Shown here: positions 1 to 5,752 of the stretch, piece after piece
Position numbering within the stretch: position 1 is the stretch's first letter
How the letters are laid out: every line of letters starts with the position of its first letter
Source: CANKHA01 sp034668785
GTDB taxonomy: Bacteria; Pseudomonadota; Alphaproteobacteria; Rhizobiales; Xanthobacteraceae
Assembly (NCBI GenBank): GCA_034668785.1
Contig: JAXDOS010000267.1
Coordinates: forward strand, 1 to 8,358
Direction of reading: 5' to 3'
DNA length: 8,358 nt
The notes under the pieces: generated by a model
Told to the model about the DNA's origin: nothing
The model's input: only the letters and a program-made list of their open reading frames with translations
The model's database searches: none
Position numbers and translations under genes: made by a program

Positions 1-155
1 CCAAAAACTCGACGCGGCGGGTGATACCCGCGCTGGTCATGGTGGGGACATTCGCGGCAGTCGGCATCTTCCATTTGCCGCTGCTGCTGGTGGTGCTGGT
101 GGCCGGGCCGCTCAGCGTCGCCGCGGCTTGGCCGAGGAAGCCGCCGCATGCGTGA
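1..155 (+). CDS. Chromate transporter, first short-chain ChrA half (3' end only)
   Basis: This is the C-terminal tail of a gene that enters from the left edge; the reading frame starts at base 3 and ends at the TGA at 153-155. The visible 50 residues hold a hydrophobic stretch rich in Leu and Val (LPLLLVVLVAGPLSVAAAW) followed by a short basic end (PRKPPHA), as expected for the last membrane helix of a polytopic transporter. The identification rests mainly on context. The next gene is a ChrA-type half protein that starts inside this gene, with the 8-nt overlap ATGCGTGA, and short-chain ChrA proteins are typically encoded as overlapping tandem pairs whose products work together in chromate (CrO4 2-) export. 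The fragment alone is too short for a family motif, so another small membrane protein is possible. Confidence 0.65.
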   Translation, partial: KNSTRRVIPALVMVGTFAAVGIFHLPLLLVVLVAGPLSVAAAWPRKPPHA

Positions 156-687
156 GAATACCTTGCTGGCACTTGTCACCATCATCGCGCCGCTGTCGCT
201 GGCGGCGATCGGCGGGGCGTCGAGTATTTACGCGCCGCTGCAGCATCAAGTGGTCGACGTGCAGCAATGGCTCACGGCGCGCGAATTCCTCGATCTGTTT
301 GCCTTGGCGCGGGTCACGCCCGGGCCCGGATCGATGCTGGCGACGCTGATCGGCTGGAAGATCGCGGGCTTGAGCGGCGCACTGGTCGCCACGCTCGCGC
401 TTTTCGTCCCGCCCTGCCTCGTTTGTTTCTTCGTGGCGCGCGCGTGGAATCGCTACCGCGGAACCGATTGGCATACGGCGCTGGAAAACGGCTTGGCACC
501 CATGGGCGCCGGATTCGTCATGGCCGCGGTGCTGGCGCTGTTGAAGCTGGCCGACACCGGGCCGCTGGCCTGGGGACTGGCCGCCGTGGTCGCCGGCGTG
601 CTGACATGGCTGCCGAAGCTGCATCCCTTCATCGTTCTCATCGCCGGCGCCGTCGTCTTCCTCGCCGCCGGGGCTGTGACCGGATGA
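148..687 (+). CDS. Chromate transporter, second short-chain ChrA half
   Basis: This is a complete 179-residue inner-membrane protein of the chromate ion transporter (CHR) family, about half the length of a two-domain ChrA and matching the short-chain class that acts as a pair. In CHR proteins such a domain contributes about half of the membrane helices of a chromate (and probably sulfate-like oxyanion) efflux transporter. The sequence shows the family-type segment ARVTPGPGSMLATLIGWKIAG at about residues 54-74, with the conserved TPGP and a later Gly pair, then hydrophobic segments at about 75-98, 118-135, 139-153 and 158-178. The ATG at 148 lies inside the previous gene's last codons, so translation is probably coupled; no separate strong ribosome binding site is needed or seen. 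A 9-bp hairpin follows the TGA directly. Whether the pair confers chromate resistance here is inferred from the family. Confidence 0.85.
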   Translation: MRENTLLALVTIIAPLSLAAIGGASSIYAPLQHQVVDVQQWLTAREFLDLFALARVTPGPGSMLATLIGWKIAGLSGALVATLALFVPPCLVCFFVARAWNRYRGTDWHTALENGLAPMGAGFVMAAVLALLKLADTGPLAWGLAAVVAGVLTWLPKLHPFIVLIAGAVVFLAAGAVTG

Positions 688-708
688 CCGCTGTCCAAAG
701 GACAGCGG
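688..708 (+). terminator. Perfect 9-bp hairpin abutting the chrA stop codon
   Basis: CCGCTGTCC (688-696) and GGACAGCGG (700-708) form a perfect 9-bp stem with an AAA loop. The stem begins at the base after the TGA. No T run follows, so it is not a standard intrinsic terminator. It may be a 3'-end stabilising or Rho-associated hairpin that insulates the chromate genes from the downstream binding-protein gene. Confidence 0.45.
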
Positions 709-757
709 CGCGCTATATGCTGGCTCCGTCGCGATAGCAGTTTATCCGAGGGAATGC

Positions 758-1726
758 ATGAACAAGATGATCCTGGGTTTCACCGCCGGTGTTGCCGCGC
801 TGTTCGCCACGGCGCCGATGGCGCAGGCGCAGACCTTCCCGAGCCGGACGATCGAGCTGATCGTGCCGCTGGCGCCGGGCTCCACCACCGATGTGGCGGC
901 GCGTCTGCTCGCCGAGCGCGTCAGCAAGACCATGGGGGCGCAGATCGTCGTCGAGAACAAGCCCGGCGCCGGCATCATGGTCGGCACGTCACTGGTCGCC
1001 AAGGCAGCGCCCGATGGCTACACGATCCTGATGGCGACGGTGGGCATCGCCGTCGACTCGATCTTGAAGAAAGTGCCCTACGATCCTGAGAAGGATTTCG
1101 CGCCGATCTCGTTGCTCATCACTGCGCCGGTAGTGCTGCTGGTGAGTCCGAAGCTGGAAGTGAGAACCCTCGGCGAATTCCTGGCGAAATATCGCGGCAC
1201 CGAGGAAATGACCTTCGCCTCCGGCGGCACCGGAACGTTTCCCCACCTCGCCGGCGAGCTGTTCAAATACAAGAGCGGCATTCGCATGCGCCATGTGCCC
1301 TATCGCGGCGGCGGCCCGGCGCTCAATGACGTGATCGCGGGACATGTGCAATCCATGTTCGGAACGCCGGTGACGAAGCCGAATATCGAGAACGGCGACG
1401 TCCGCGCGCTCGCCGTCGGCGCGCCGCAACGGCTGGACGTGCTTCCCGACGTGCCGACCTTCGCCGAGGCGGGACTGCCAATCCCGGAGCTCGACGCCGG
1501 GGCGTGGTTCGGGCTGCTCGCGCCCGCGGGCACGCCGAAGGATGTCATCGCGAAGCTCAATCAGCACTTCAACAATGCCTTGGCCGATCCCGAGCTGCGA
1601 AAGACGTTATTGCCGCTCGGCCTGGTGCCACGCGGCACCACGCCGGAGGAATTCGCCAAATTCCTGCATGATGAAGTGCAGCGGTGGCCGGTGATCTTCG
1701 CAAATGCGGGGATCAAGGGGGAATAA
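758..1726 (+). CDS. Bug/TctC-family tripartite tricarboxylate transporter substrate-binding protein
   Basis: This is a 322-residue periplasmic solute-binding protein of the Bug (TctC) family, the extracytoplasmic receptor of tripartite tricarboxylate transporters. Members bind small carboxylates or related compounds; the ligand cannot be read from the sequence. A signal peptide spans about residues 1-24 (hydrophobic core LGFTAGVAALFATAP, cleavage likely after AQA). The mature protein opens with the typical pattern FPSRTIELIVPLAPGSTTDVAAR (residues 27-49), followed by VVENKPGAG (64-72) and PDGYTILMA (85-93), the conserved N-terminal elements of the family. A second signature region includes ASGGTGTFPHLAGELF (154-169) and HVPYRGGGPALNDVIAGHV (179-197). 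A GAGGGA ribosome binding site at 748-753 supports the ATG at 758. No TctA or TctB membrane subunit is encoded in the window, so this is a stand-alone receptor gene here, as is common for the greatly expanded Bug family. Confidence 0.93.
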   Translation: MNKMILGFTAGVAALFATAPMAQAQTFPSRTIELIVPLAPGSTTDVAARLLAERVSKTMGAQIVVENKPGAGIMVGTSLVAKAAPDGYTILMATVGIAVDSILKKVPYDPEKDFAPISLLITAPVVLLVSPKLEVRTLGEFLAKYRGTEEMTFASGGTGTFPHLAGELFKYKSGIRMRHVPYRGGGPALNDVIAGHVQSMFGTPVTKPNIENGDVRALAVGAPQRLDVLPDVPTFAEAGLPIPELDAGAWFGLLAPAGTPKDVIAKLNQHFNNALADPELRKTLLPLGLVPRGTTPEEFAKFLHDEVQRWPVIFANAGIKGE

Positions 1727-1783
1727 AACGAGGTCTACTCAGTTACATTTTACAATCAATCAAAAATTCACAGGGGAGGAAAC

Positions 1784-2281
1784 ATGAAACAGATCGGCAT
1801 GATGGCGGCGGCGGTATTTTTGGCCGCCGTGCCCTTTGCGGGCGCGGCTTTCGGCCAATCCGTCAAGGATCAACTGGTCGGATCGTGGGCGCTGGTCTCC
1901 AACACCGTCGGCGAAGGCGACAAGAAAGTCGAACCCTATGGGCCGAACCCGCCGGGCAGCGCCTTCTACGCGGCCAACGGACGTTTCTCGGTCATCATCG
2001 TGCGCGCGGGCGTGCCGAAATTCGCCTCCAACAACCGCGAGACCGGCACCGACGCGGAGAACAAGGCCGCGACGCAGGGAGCCATCGCCTATTTCGGGAC
2101 CTATACGGTCGACGACAAAGGCGAACTCACTTCGCAGATCGAAAGCTCGACCTATCCGAATTTCGTCGGCCAGCAGCAGAAGCGCACTATCGCGATCAAG
2201 GGTAACGAATTGCAGGTCACGAATCCGAACCCATCGGCGGGCGGCGGAGCCAGCCTGCAAATCTGGCGCCGCGTGCCCTGA
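1784..2281 (+). CDS. Secreted lipocalin-like domain protein
   Basis: This is a 165-residue exported protein with a lipocalin-like domain. A signal peptide is clear (MKQIGMMAAAVFLAAVPFAG, likely cleaved near residues 21-25). The mature part begins with KDQLVGSWALVSNTV (28-42), the start typical of bacterial lipocalin-like domains, and continues with alternating short beta-type segments such as GSAFYAANGRFSVIIV (58-73) and AIAYFGTYTVDDKGEL, ending LQIWRRVP. These proteins are presumed to form a small beta barrel binding a hydrophobic ligand; function is generally unknown and no ligand can be assigned. A strong GGGGAGGA site at 1773-1780 places the start at the ATG 1784. The 57 bp upstream are notably A/T-rich compared with the genes around them, so an own promoter is plausible, although cotranscription with the preceding binding-protein gene is also possible. 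Confidence 0.82.
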   Translation: MKQIGMMAAAVFLAAVPFAGAAFGQSVKDQLVGSWALVSNTVGEGDKKVEPYGPNPPGSAFYAANGRFSVIIVRAGVPKFASNNRETGTDAENKAATQGAIAYFGTYTVDDKGELTSQIESSTYPNFVGQQQKRTIAIKGNELQVTNPNPSAGGGASLQIWRRVP

Positions 2282-2285
2282 GTAA

Positions 2286-2410
2286 CTCTCCCTCTCCCCG
2301 CTTGCGGGGAGAGGGTCGGGGTGAGGGGGAATTTCCAAAGCCCGGTCTGCGGAGATTCCCCCTCACCCGGGTCGCTTCGCGATCCGACCTTTCCCCGCAC
2401 GCGGGGCGAG
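2286..2410. repeat. Composite palindromic intergenic repeat (REP/RIME-like)
   Basis: Nested inverted repeats fill the gap between two convergent genes. CCCTCTCCCCGC (2290-2301) pairs perfectly with GCGGGGAGAGGG (2304-2315). GGGTGAGGGGGAAT (2319-2332) pairs perfectly with ATTCCCCCTCACCC (2355-2368). GGTCG (2370-2374) can pair with CGACC (2385-2389) around an inner TCGC/GCGA pair, and CCCCGC (2393-2398) pairs with GCGGGG (2401-2406). The two ends look like divergent copies of one CTCCCCGC-type hairpin facing each other across the 14-bp stem. This design matches the mobile palindromic elements scattered between genes in Rhizobiales genomes; family membership is inferred from appearance. It may also stop transcription from both sides, since the lipocalin gene and yqeY end at its borders. 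Confidence 0.8.
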
Positions 2411-2421
2411 GTGAAGAAAGA

Positions 2422-2877
2422 TCAACCCGCGAGCGCGGCCTTCACCTGGACGCTGGCTTTAGCCATGTCCATCTGGCCGGCGTATTTCGCGCGCAGCACG
2501 CCGATGACCTTGCCCATGTCCTTCATGCCGGCGGCGCCGGTCTCACTCACCGCCGCGGCGATCGCCGCTTTCATTTCCTCGTTCGACATCTGCTTCGGCA
2601 GATAGGCGGAGATGATGGCGATCTCCTCCTGTTCCTGCTGCACGAGGTCGGCGCGACCGCCCTTCTGGTAAAGCTCGACCGATTCCTGCCGCTGCTTGAT
2701 CATCTTTTGCAGGATCGGGAGCACGTCGGCGTCGCTCAATGCCGGCTTGCCGGAACCGCGCGCCTCGATGTCGGCATTCTTCAGTGTTGAATTGACCATG
2801 CGCAGCGTGGAAAGGGCCCGCTCGTTCTTGGCCTTCATCGCCTCTTTCACAGCGTTATTGATGTCGTCGCGGAGCAC
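2422..2877 (-). CDS. yqeY: GatB/YqeY domain-containing protein
   Basis: This is a 151-residue cytoplasmic protein of the YqeY family, whose helical fold resembles the C-terminal tRNA-binding part of the amidotransferase subunit GatB; its cellular role is not established. The start is taken as the GTG at 2877 because the family usually begins with a sequence like the VLRDDINNAVKEAMKAKN seen here, the length then matches the usual 150 or so residues, and AGGAGAG lies 6 nt upstream. An in-frame ATG at 2940 would add 21 residues with no family resemblance. Other typical segments are LSTLRMVNSTLKNADIEARG, LQKMIKQRQESVELYQKGGR, EEIAIISAYLPKQMS and the C-terminal GKVIGVLRAKYAGQMDMAK. The gene is divergent from carA and convergent with the lipocalin gene across the palindromic repeat. 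Confidence 0.93.
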   Translation of the reverse strand: MLRDDINNAVKEAMKAKNERALSTLRMVNSTLKNADIEARGSGKPALSDADVLPILQKMIKQRQESVELYQKGGRADLVQQEQEEIAIISAYLPKQMSNEEMKAAIAAAVSETGAAGMKDMGKVIGVLRAKYAGQMDMAKASVQVKAALAG

Positions 2878-2982
2878 GGATCGCTCTCCTATATGCGGGG
2901 TTCTCGCCTGCCGTTTCACGGCTTCGCGAAGGGCGGGCATCGGGGCCTTGCTTCGACCGACATTATACGCAAGTAAACGGCC
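2878..2982. promoter_or_regulatory. Divergent yqeY-carA intergenic region
   Basis: This 105-bp gap must hold the promoters for yqeY (minus) and carA (plus), unless carA is transcribed from inside yqeY. The only structured element seen is the 10-bp palindrome CTTCGCGAAG at 2922-2931. A TTATAC stretch at 2963-2968 resembles a -10 box for carA, but no -35 box stands at a proper distance and it lies only 15 nt before the carA ATG. No good Shine-Dalgarno site precedes carA. Assignment as a promoter region rests on gene orientation. Confidence 0.4.
2884..2890 (-). promoter_or_regulatory. Ribosome binding site fixing the yqeY GTG start
   Basis: Read on the minus strand, AGGAGAG stands 6 nt before the GTG at 2877-2875. 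It is the best Shine-Dalgarno match near this gene and argues against the longer reading from the ATG at 2940. Confidence 0.75.
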
Positions 2983-4170
2983 ATGACAGAGAATCCGAAA
3001 TCCTCCGCCTGGGCCGAGCCCAAAGCCACCGCTGTGCTGGTTTTAGCTGACGGCACGGTGTTGGAAGGTTTCGGCCTGGGCGCCACCGGACATGCGGTGG
3101 GCGAGGTCTGCTTCAACACCGCCATGACCGGCTATGAGGAGATTTTGACCGACCCGTCCTATGCTGGGCAGATCATCACTTTCACCTTCACCCATATTGG
3201 TAACGTCGGCACCAACGTGGAGGACATGGAATCCGCCAACTTGGCGTCGAGCGGCGCGCGGGGGATCGTGCTGCATACGCCGATCACGGCGCCGTCGAAT
3301 TACCGCAACAGCCGCGACCTCGACCAATGGCTGCGCGCGCGCGGCATCATCGGGCTTTCGGGTATCGACACCCGCGCCCTTACCGGCCTTATCCGCGACA
3401 AGGGAATGCCGAACGCGGTGATCGCGCATGAGCCATCCGGCCAATTCGATCTCGACACGCTGAAGAAGGAAGCGCGCGCCTGGCCCGGCCTCGTCGGCAT
3501 GGACCTGGTGCCCATGGTCACCAGCGGCCAACGCTTTTCCTGGGACGAGACGCCGTGGGAATGGGGCAAGGGCTATGGCCGCCAGGACAAGGCGGAATTC
3601 CACGTCGTCGCCATCGACTACGGCATCAAGCGCAACATCCTCCGCCTGCTCGCAGGCGCGGGATGCAAGGTGACGGTGGTGCCGGCGCAGACCTCCGCCG
3701 AAGACATCAAGGCGCTGAAGCCCGACGGCGTCTTCCTCTCCAACGGCCCGGGCGATCCGGCGGAGACCGGCAAATACGCGGTGCCGGTGATCCGCGCGGT
3801 GATCGACAGCGACATTCCGACCTTCGGCATCTGCCTCGGCCACCAGATGCTCGGCATCGCGGTGGGCGGCAAGACCATGAAGATGCACCAAGGCCATCAC
3901 GGCGCCAATCATCCGGTGAAGGACCTCATCACCGGCAAGGTCGAGATCACCTCGATGAATCATGGCTTCGCGGTGGACAAGGAAAGCCTGCCGAAGAATG
4001 TCGAGCAGACGCATGTGTCGCTGTTCGACGGCTCCAACTGCGGCATTGCGCTGAAGGACAAGCCGGTATTCTCGGTGCAATATCATCCCGAGGCGTCACC
4101 GGGGCCGCGAGACAGTCATTATCTCTTTGGCCGTTTCGTCGAGATGATGCGGGAACACAAGCGCGCCTGA
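2983..4170 (+). CDS. carA: Carbamoyl-phosphate synthase small (glutaminase) subunit
   Basis: This 395-residue cytoplasmic subunit hydrolyses glutamine and passes ammonia to CarB, which makes carbamoyl phosphate for pyrimidine and arginine synthesis. The N-terminal small-chain domain (about residues 16-150) has the conserved ADGTVLEGFGLG, GEVCFNTAMTGYEEILTDPS and SGIDTRALTGLIRDKG. A class I glutamine amidotransferase domain follows (about 205-390) with DYGIKRNILR, LSNGPGDPAE, the nucleophile Cys284 in FGICLGHQMLG, and the catalytic pair His368 and Glu370 in YHPEASPGP. All three catalytic residues are present, each 15 positions later than in E. coli CarA. The ATG at 2983 is the first plausible start; the extra N-terminal residues MTENPKSSAWAEPKA are not part of the conserved fold. 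Its partner carB begins 3.57 kb downstream on the same strand rather than immediately after it, so the two are not a tight operon here. Confidence 0.98.
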   Translation: MTENPKSSAWAEPKATAVLVLADGTVLEGFGLGATGHAVGEVCFNTAMTGYEEILTDPSYAGQIITFTFTHIGNVGTNVEDMESANLASSGARGIVLHTPITAPSNYRNSRDLDQWLRARGIIGLSGIDTRALTGLIRDKGMPNAVIAHEPSGQFDLDTLKKEARAWPGLVGMDLVPMVTSGQRFSWDETPWEWGKGYGRQDKAEFHVVAIDYGIKRNILRLLAGAGCKVTVVPAQTSAEDIKALKPDGVFLSNGPGDPAETGKYAVPVIRAVIDSDIPTFGICLGHQMLGIAVGGKTMKMHQGHHGANHPVKDLITGKVEITSMNHGFAVDKESLPKNVEQTHVSLFDGSNCGIALKDKPVFSVQYHPEASPGPRDSHYLFGRFVEMMREHKRA

Positions 4171-4240
4171 CTTCCCCTGGTCCGCAAGCGACGGAACTCC
4201 GCAGCCCCGCAACCGTTTTCATGGCAAGCCGGAGCCAGCC

Positions 4241-4858
4241 ATGTATCTCACCGAAACCTTGAAACGCACCTTCGAGCGCGTCACCGGCCGGGGCAGGCCG
4301 ACTACGCGCAAGGCGCGTGGTGCCGTGCAGAAGCGCAAGCCGAAAACATTCTCATTCAAGGACGACGGCAGCATCCCTAATAACCGGGATTTGCCGGTCT
4401 TCATTTACGAGCAGGCAGTGCGCCTCGACCGCGCGCCCGATCCTGCGGCTGTGTTCGAGGAGTTGTTCGAGGCCAACCAGTGGGGGGATTCCTGGCGCAA
4501 CGGGATTTACGATTACGTGCACTACCATTCGTCCATCCATGAAGTGCTCGGCATCGCCCGTGGCCGAGCGCGCGTCCGCCTCGGCGGCGACAAAGGCAAG
4601 GAATTCGACGTGACCGCCGGCGATGTGTTGGTGCTGCCGGCCGGGACCGGACACCAGAACCTGATGGCGAGCGACGATTTCCTTGTCGTCGGCGCCTATC
4701 CGCCTGCCGGCGAGTATGATGTCTGCCGCGGCAGCAAGGCCGAGCATGCCAAGGCGCTCAACAGCATCCCGAAGACGCCGCTGCCGCAAGCCGATCCAGT
4801 CTATGGCGCTGACGGGCCGTTGATGGGGGTTTGGCGCGGAAATGCTTCCGGGCGGTGA
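4241..4858 (+). CDS. Cupin domain protein, YjlB-like
   Basis: This is a 205-residue soluble protein with one cupin (small beta barrel) domain, resembling Bacillus subtilis YjlB. The family's activity is unknown, although cupins usually bind a metal ion. The conserved block begins at FSFKDDGSIPNNRDLPVFIY (37-56), followed by SWRNGIYDYVHYHSSIHEVLGIARG (84-108). Here His94, His96, His100 and Glu101 are the candidate metal ligands of the first cupin motif. The second motif, GDVLVLPAGTGH (127-138), matches the G-x5-P-x-G-x2-H pattern with His138 as ligand. VVGAYPPAGEYD (149-160) follows. The first 35 or so residues are basic and lie outside the conserved domain, so a later start is possible, but GGAG at 4231-4234 supports the ATG at 4241. 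It begins 70 nt after carA on the same strand and could share its transcript. Confidence 0.85.
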   Translation: MYLTETLKRTFERVTGRGRPTTRKARGAVQKRKPKTFSFKDDGSIPNNRDLPVFIYEQAVRLDRAPDPAAVFEELFEANQWGDSWRNGIYDYVHYHSSIHEVLGIARGRARVRLGGDKGKEFDVTAGDVLVLPAGTGHQNLMASDDFLVVGAYPPAGEYDVCRGSKAEHAKALNSIPKTPLPQADPVYGADGPLMGVWRGNASGR

Positions 4859-4888
4859 GCAGTTTGCCGCGCATACCTTGTATATCCG

Positions 4889-4905
4889 TGGTATAATTCC
4901 GGAAT
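4889..4905 (+). promoter_or_regulatory. Extended -10 promoter and overlapping palindrome of the Fic module
   Basis: TG-G-TATAAT (4889-4897) is a consensus extended -10 element. Initiation 6-7 nt downstream would fall at 4903-4904, on the antitoxin ATG, so the mRNA would be leaderless. No ribosome binding site precedes that ATG and no -35 box stands at normal spacing (TTGCCG at 4863 is 23 nt away). The perfect palindrome ATTCCGGAAT (4896-4905) overlaps the predicted start site and could be an operator for autoregulation. ATACC (4873-4877) and GGTAT (4890-4894) form a second, wider inverted pair. All functional statements are inferred. Confidence 0.55.
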
Positions 4906-5107
4906 GAAGAAGCGAGGTTCACGAACCTTTATCCGAGGCGACGCTACGGGCCATGTCCTCGGTCGCGAGCGTTTCGCGAAGATCAGCGCCGTCGAAGGCA
5001 TCGAGCCAACGCCGCCCATGCGCCAGCGAGCAGCAGAGTTCGACCGTCAGGGTCTCTCTGCCGAGCAACGCCGGCGCGGCATCATCCGAGCCTATCGCAA
5101 AGATTGA
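4904..5107 (+). CDS. Fic-module antitoxin (VbhA/YhfG-like)
   Basis: This 67-residue basic protein lies directly before and overlaps the Fic gene, as class I Fic antitoxins do. Such antitoxins insert one helix into the Fic active site; a Glu in the motif [S/T]xxxE[G/N] blocks productive ATP binding. Here FAKISAVEGIE (residues 24-34) places Glu31-Gly32 where E. coli YhfG, as I recall it, has FQASRRLEGVE, so the two align without gaps. The usual Ser/Thr four residues before the Glu is Ile27, with Ser28 one place later. The C-terminal part, LSAEQRRRGIIRAYRKD, looks helical and charged. The start at 4904 has no Shine-Dalgarno site but sits at the predicted transcription start. The antitoxin call rests on the neighbour, size, order and this motif; it is not a textbook motif match. 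Confidence 0.72.
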   Translation: MKKRGSRTFIRGDATGHVLGRERFAKISAVEGIEPTPPMRQRAAEFDRQGLSAEQRRRGIIRAYRKD

Positions 5108-5688
5108 CTTCGCCGGCATGTACCAATCGGAGCCGGGACCCCTACTGCTACCCAGGCACTACCGTTCTCATCAATCGCCTAGGCTTGCGCGACCAGGCCG
5201 CGCTTGATGGATTCGAGGCGGAGATCACCTCGCAGCGCGCGACCGAACCGCTTCCTGCCGGCCGTTTCAGCTATCGTCATTACCGCGCCATCCACCGGCA
5301 TCTATTCCAGGACGTTTATCCCTGGGCGGGAAAAATCCGGACCGTGCGCATATCCAAGGATGGAAATGCTTTCTGTTATCCCGAGTATATTGACCGCGAG
5401 ATGCGGCTGCTATTTTCCGATCTCGCCGAGCAGGAGCACTTCCGGGCATTAGATAAGGTGACATTCGCGCGTAAGGCGGCGCATTTCCTTGCCGAACTGA
5501 ACGCTATCCATCCCTTTCGCGAAGGAAATGGTCGCACCCAGCTCTCGCTAGTAACGCTTCTTGCCGAACAGGCCGGTCATCCGCTTACCATGGAGCGGCT
5601 GAATCCCGAGGCCATGCTGCACGCAATGATTACAAGCTTCGGCGGAAACGAAAGGCCGCTCATCGACTTGCTCGCCAGCCTCGTGTAG
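5104..5688 (+). CDS. Fic/Doc-family protein (Fic toxin), possible N-terminal frameshift
   Basis: Fic proteins usually transfer AMP from ATP to a Ser, Thr or Tyr hydroxyl of a target. In this frame the only available start is TTG 5104, overlapping the antitoxin TGA by 4 nt and giving 194 residues. Family features in order are DPYCYPGTTVLINRLGLRD (12-30), the helical core SYRHYRAIHRHLFQDVYPWAGKIR (56-79), the target-docking hairpin RTVRISKDGNAFCYPEYI (79-96), and the catalytic loop HPFREGNGR at 136-144 with catalytic His136 and Glu140. The canonical motif is HxFx[D/E]GNGRxxR; the last Arg is Leu147 here. The usual start, MYxxxxDPYxYPGT, is found split: ATG 5118 encodes MYQSEP in another frame and joins DPYCYPGT only if one base of GGG 5135-5137 or CCCC 5139-5142 is dropped. 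It is either a TTG-started protein with an odd N-terminus or a gene with a one-base insertion. Confidence 0.85.
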   Translation: MTSPACTNRSRDPYCYPGTTVLINRLGLRDQAALDGFEAEITSQRATEPLPAGRFSYRHYRAIHRHLFQDVYPWAGKIRTVRISKDGNAFCYPEYIDREMRLLFSDLAEQEHFRALDKVTFARKAAHFLAELNAIHPFREGNGRTQLSLVTLLAEQAGHPLTMERLNPEAMLHAMITSFGGNERPLIDLLASLV

Positions 5689-5752
5689 CGAGACCTTTGG
5701 GTAGATAGTTCGCTTACTGGAAGCCTATCCCCGCGGGCATGATTATCCAAAT

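Noticed and set aside
989..1567. 192-residue open frame antisense to the Bug/TctC gene
   Set aside because: The plus-strand gene has a signal peptide, family motifs and a ribosome binding site; the antisense product is low-complexity and Arg/His-rich.
1760..2338. 192-residue minus-strand frame across the lipocalin gene and the repeat
   Set aside because: It starts inside the palindromic repeat and resembles no family, whereas the plus-strand gene has a signal peptide and a strong ribosome binding site.
2286..2410. CRISPR array or direct-repeat cluster
   Set aside because: The repeats are inverted and nested, with no regular spacers and no cas gene nearby.
2302..2790. 162-residue plus-strand frame opposite yqeY
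   Set aside because: It reads through the palindromic repeat and the antisense of yqeY; no family resemblance.
2878..2940. Upstream ATG start for yqeY at 2940
   Set aside because: The 21 added residues do not match the family start, and a good ribosome binding site stands 6 nt before the GTG at 2877.
3043..4086. 347-residue open frame antisense to carA
   Set aside because: It mirrors the highly conserved carA gene in a high-GC sequence where antisense frames stay open by chance, and its product is rich in His, Arg and Ala with no recognisable domain.
4953..5207. 84-residue frame spanning the antitoxin-toxin junction as a separate gene
   Set aside because: Only its MYQSEP segment at 5118 resembles a real gene start; the rest is out of frame with both the antitoxin and the Fic gene. 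It is treated as evidence for the one-base offset.
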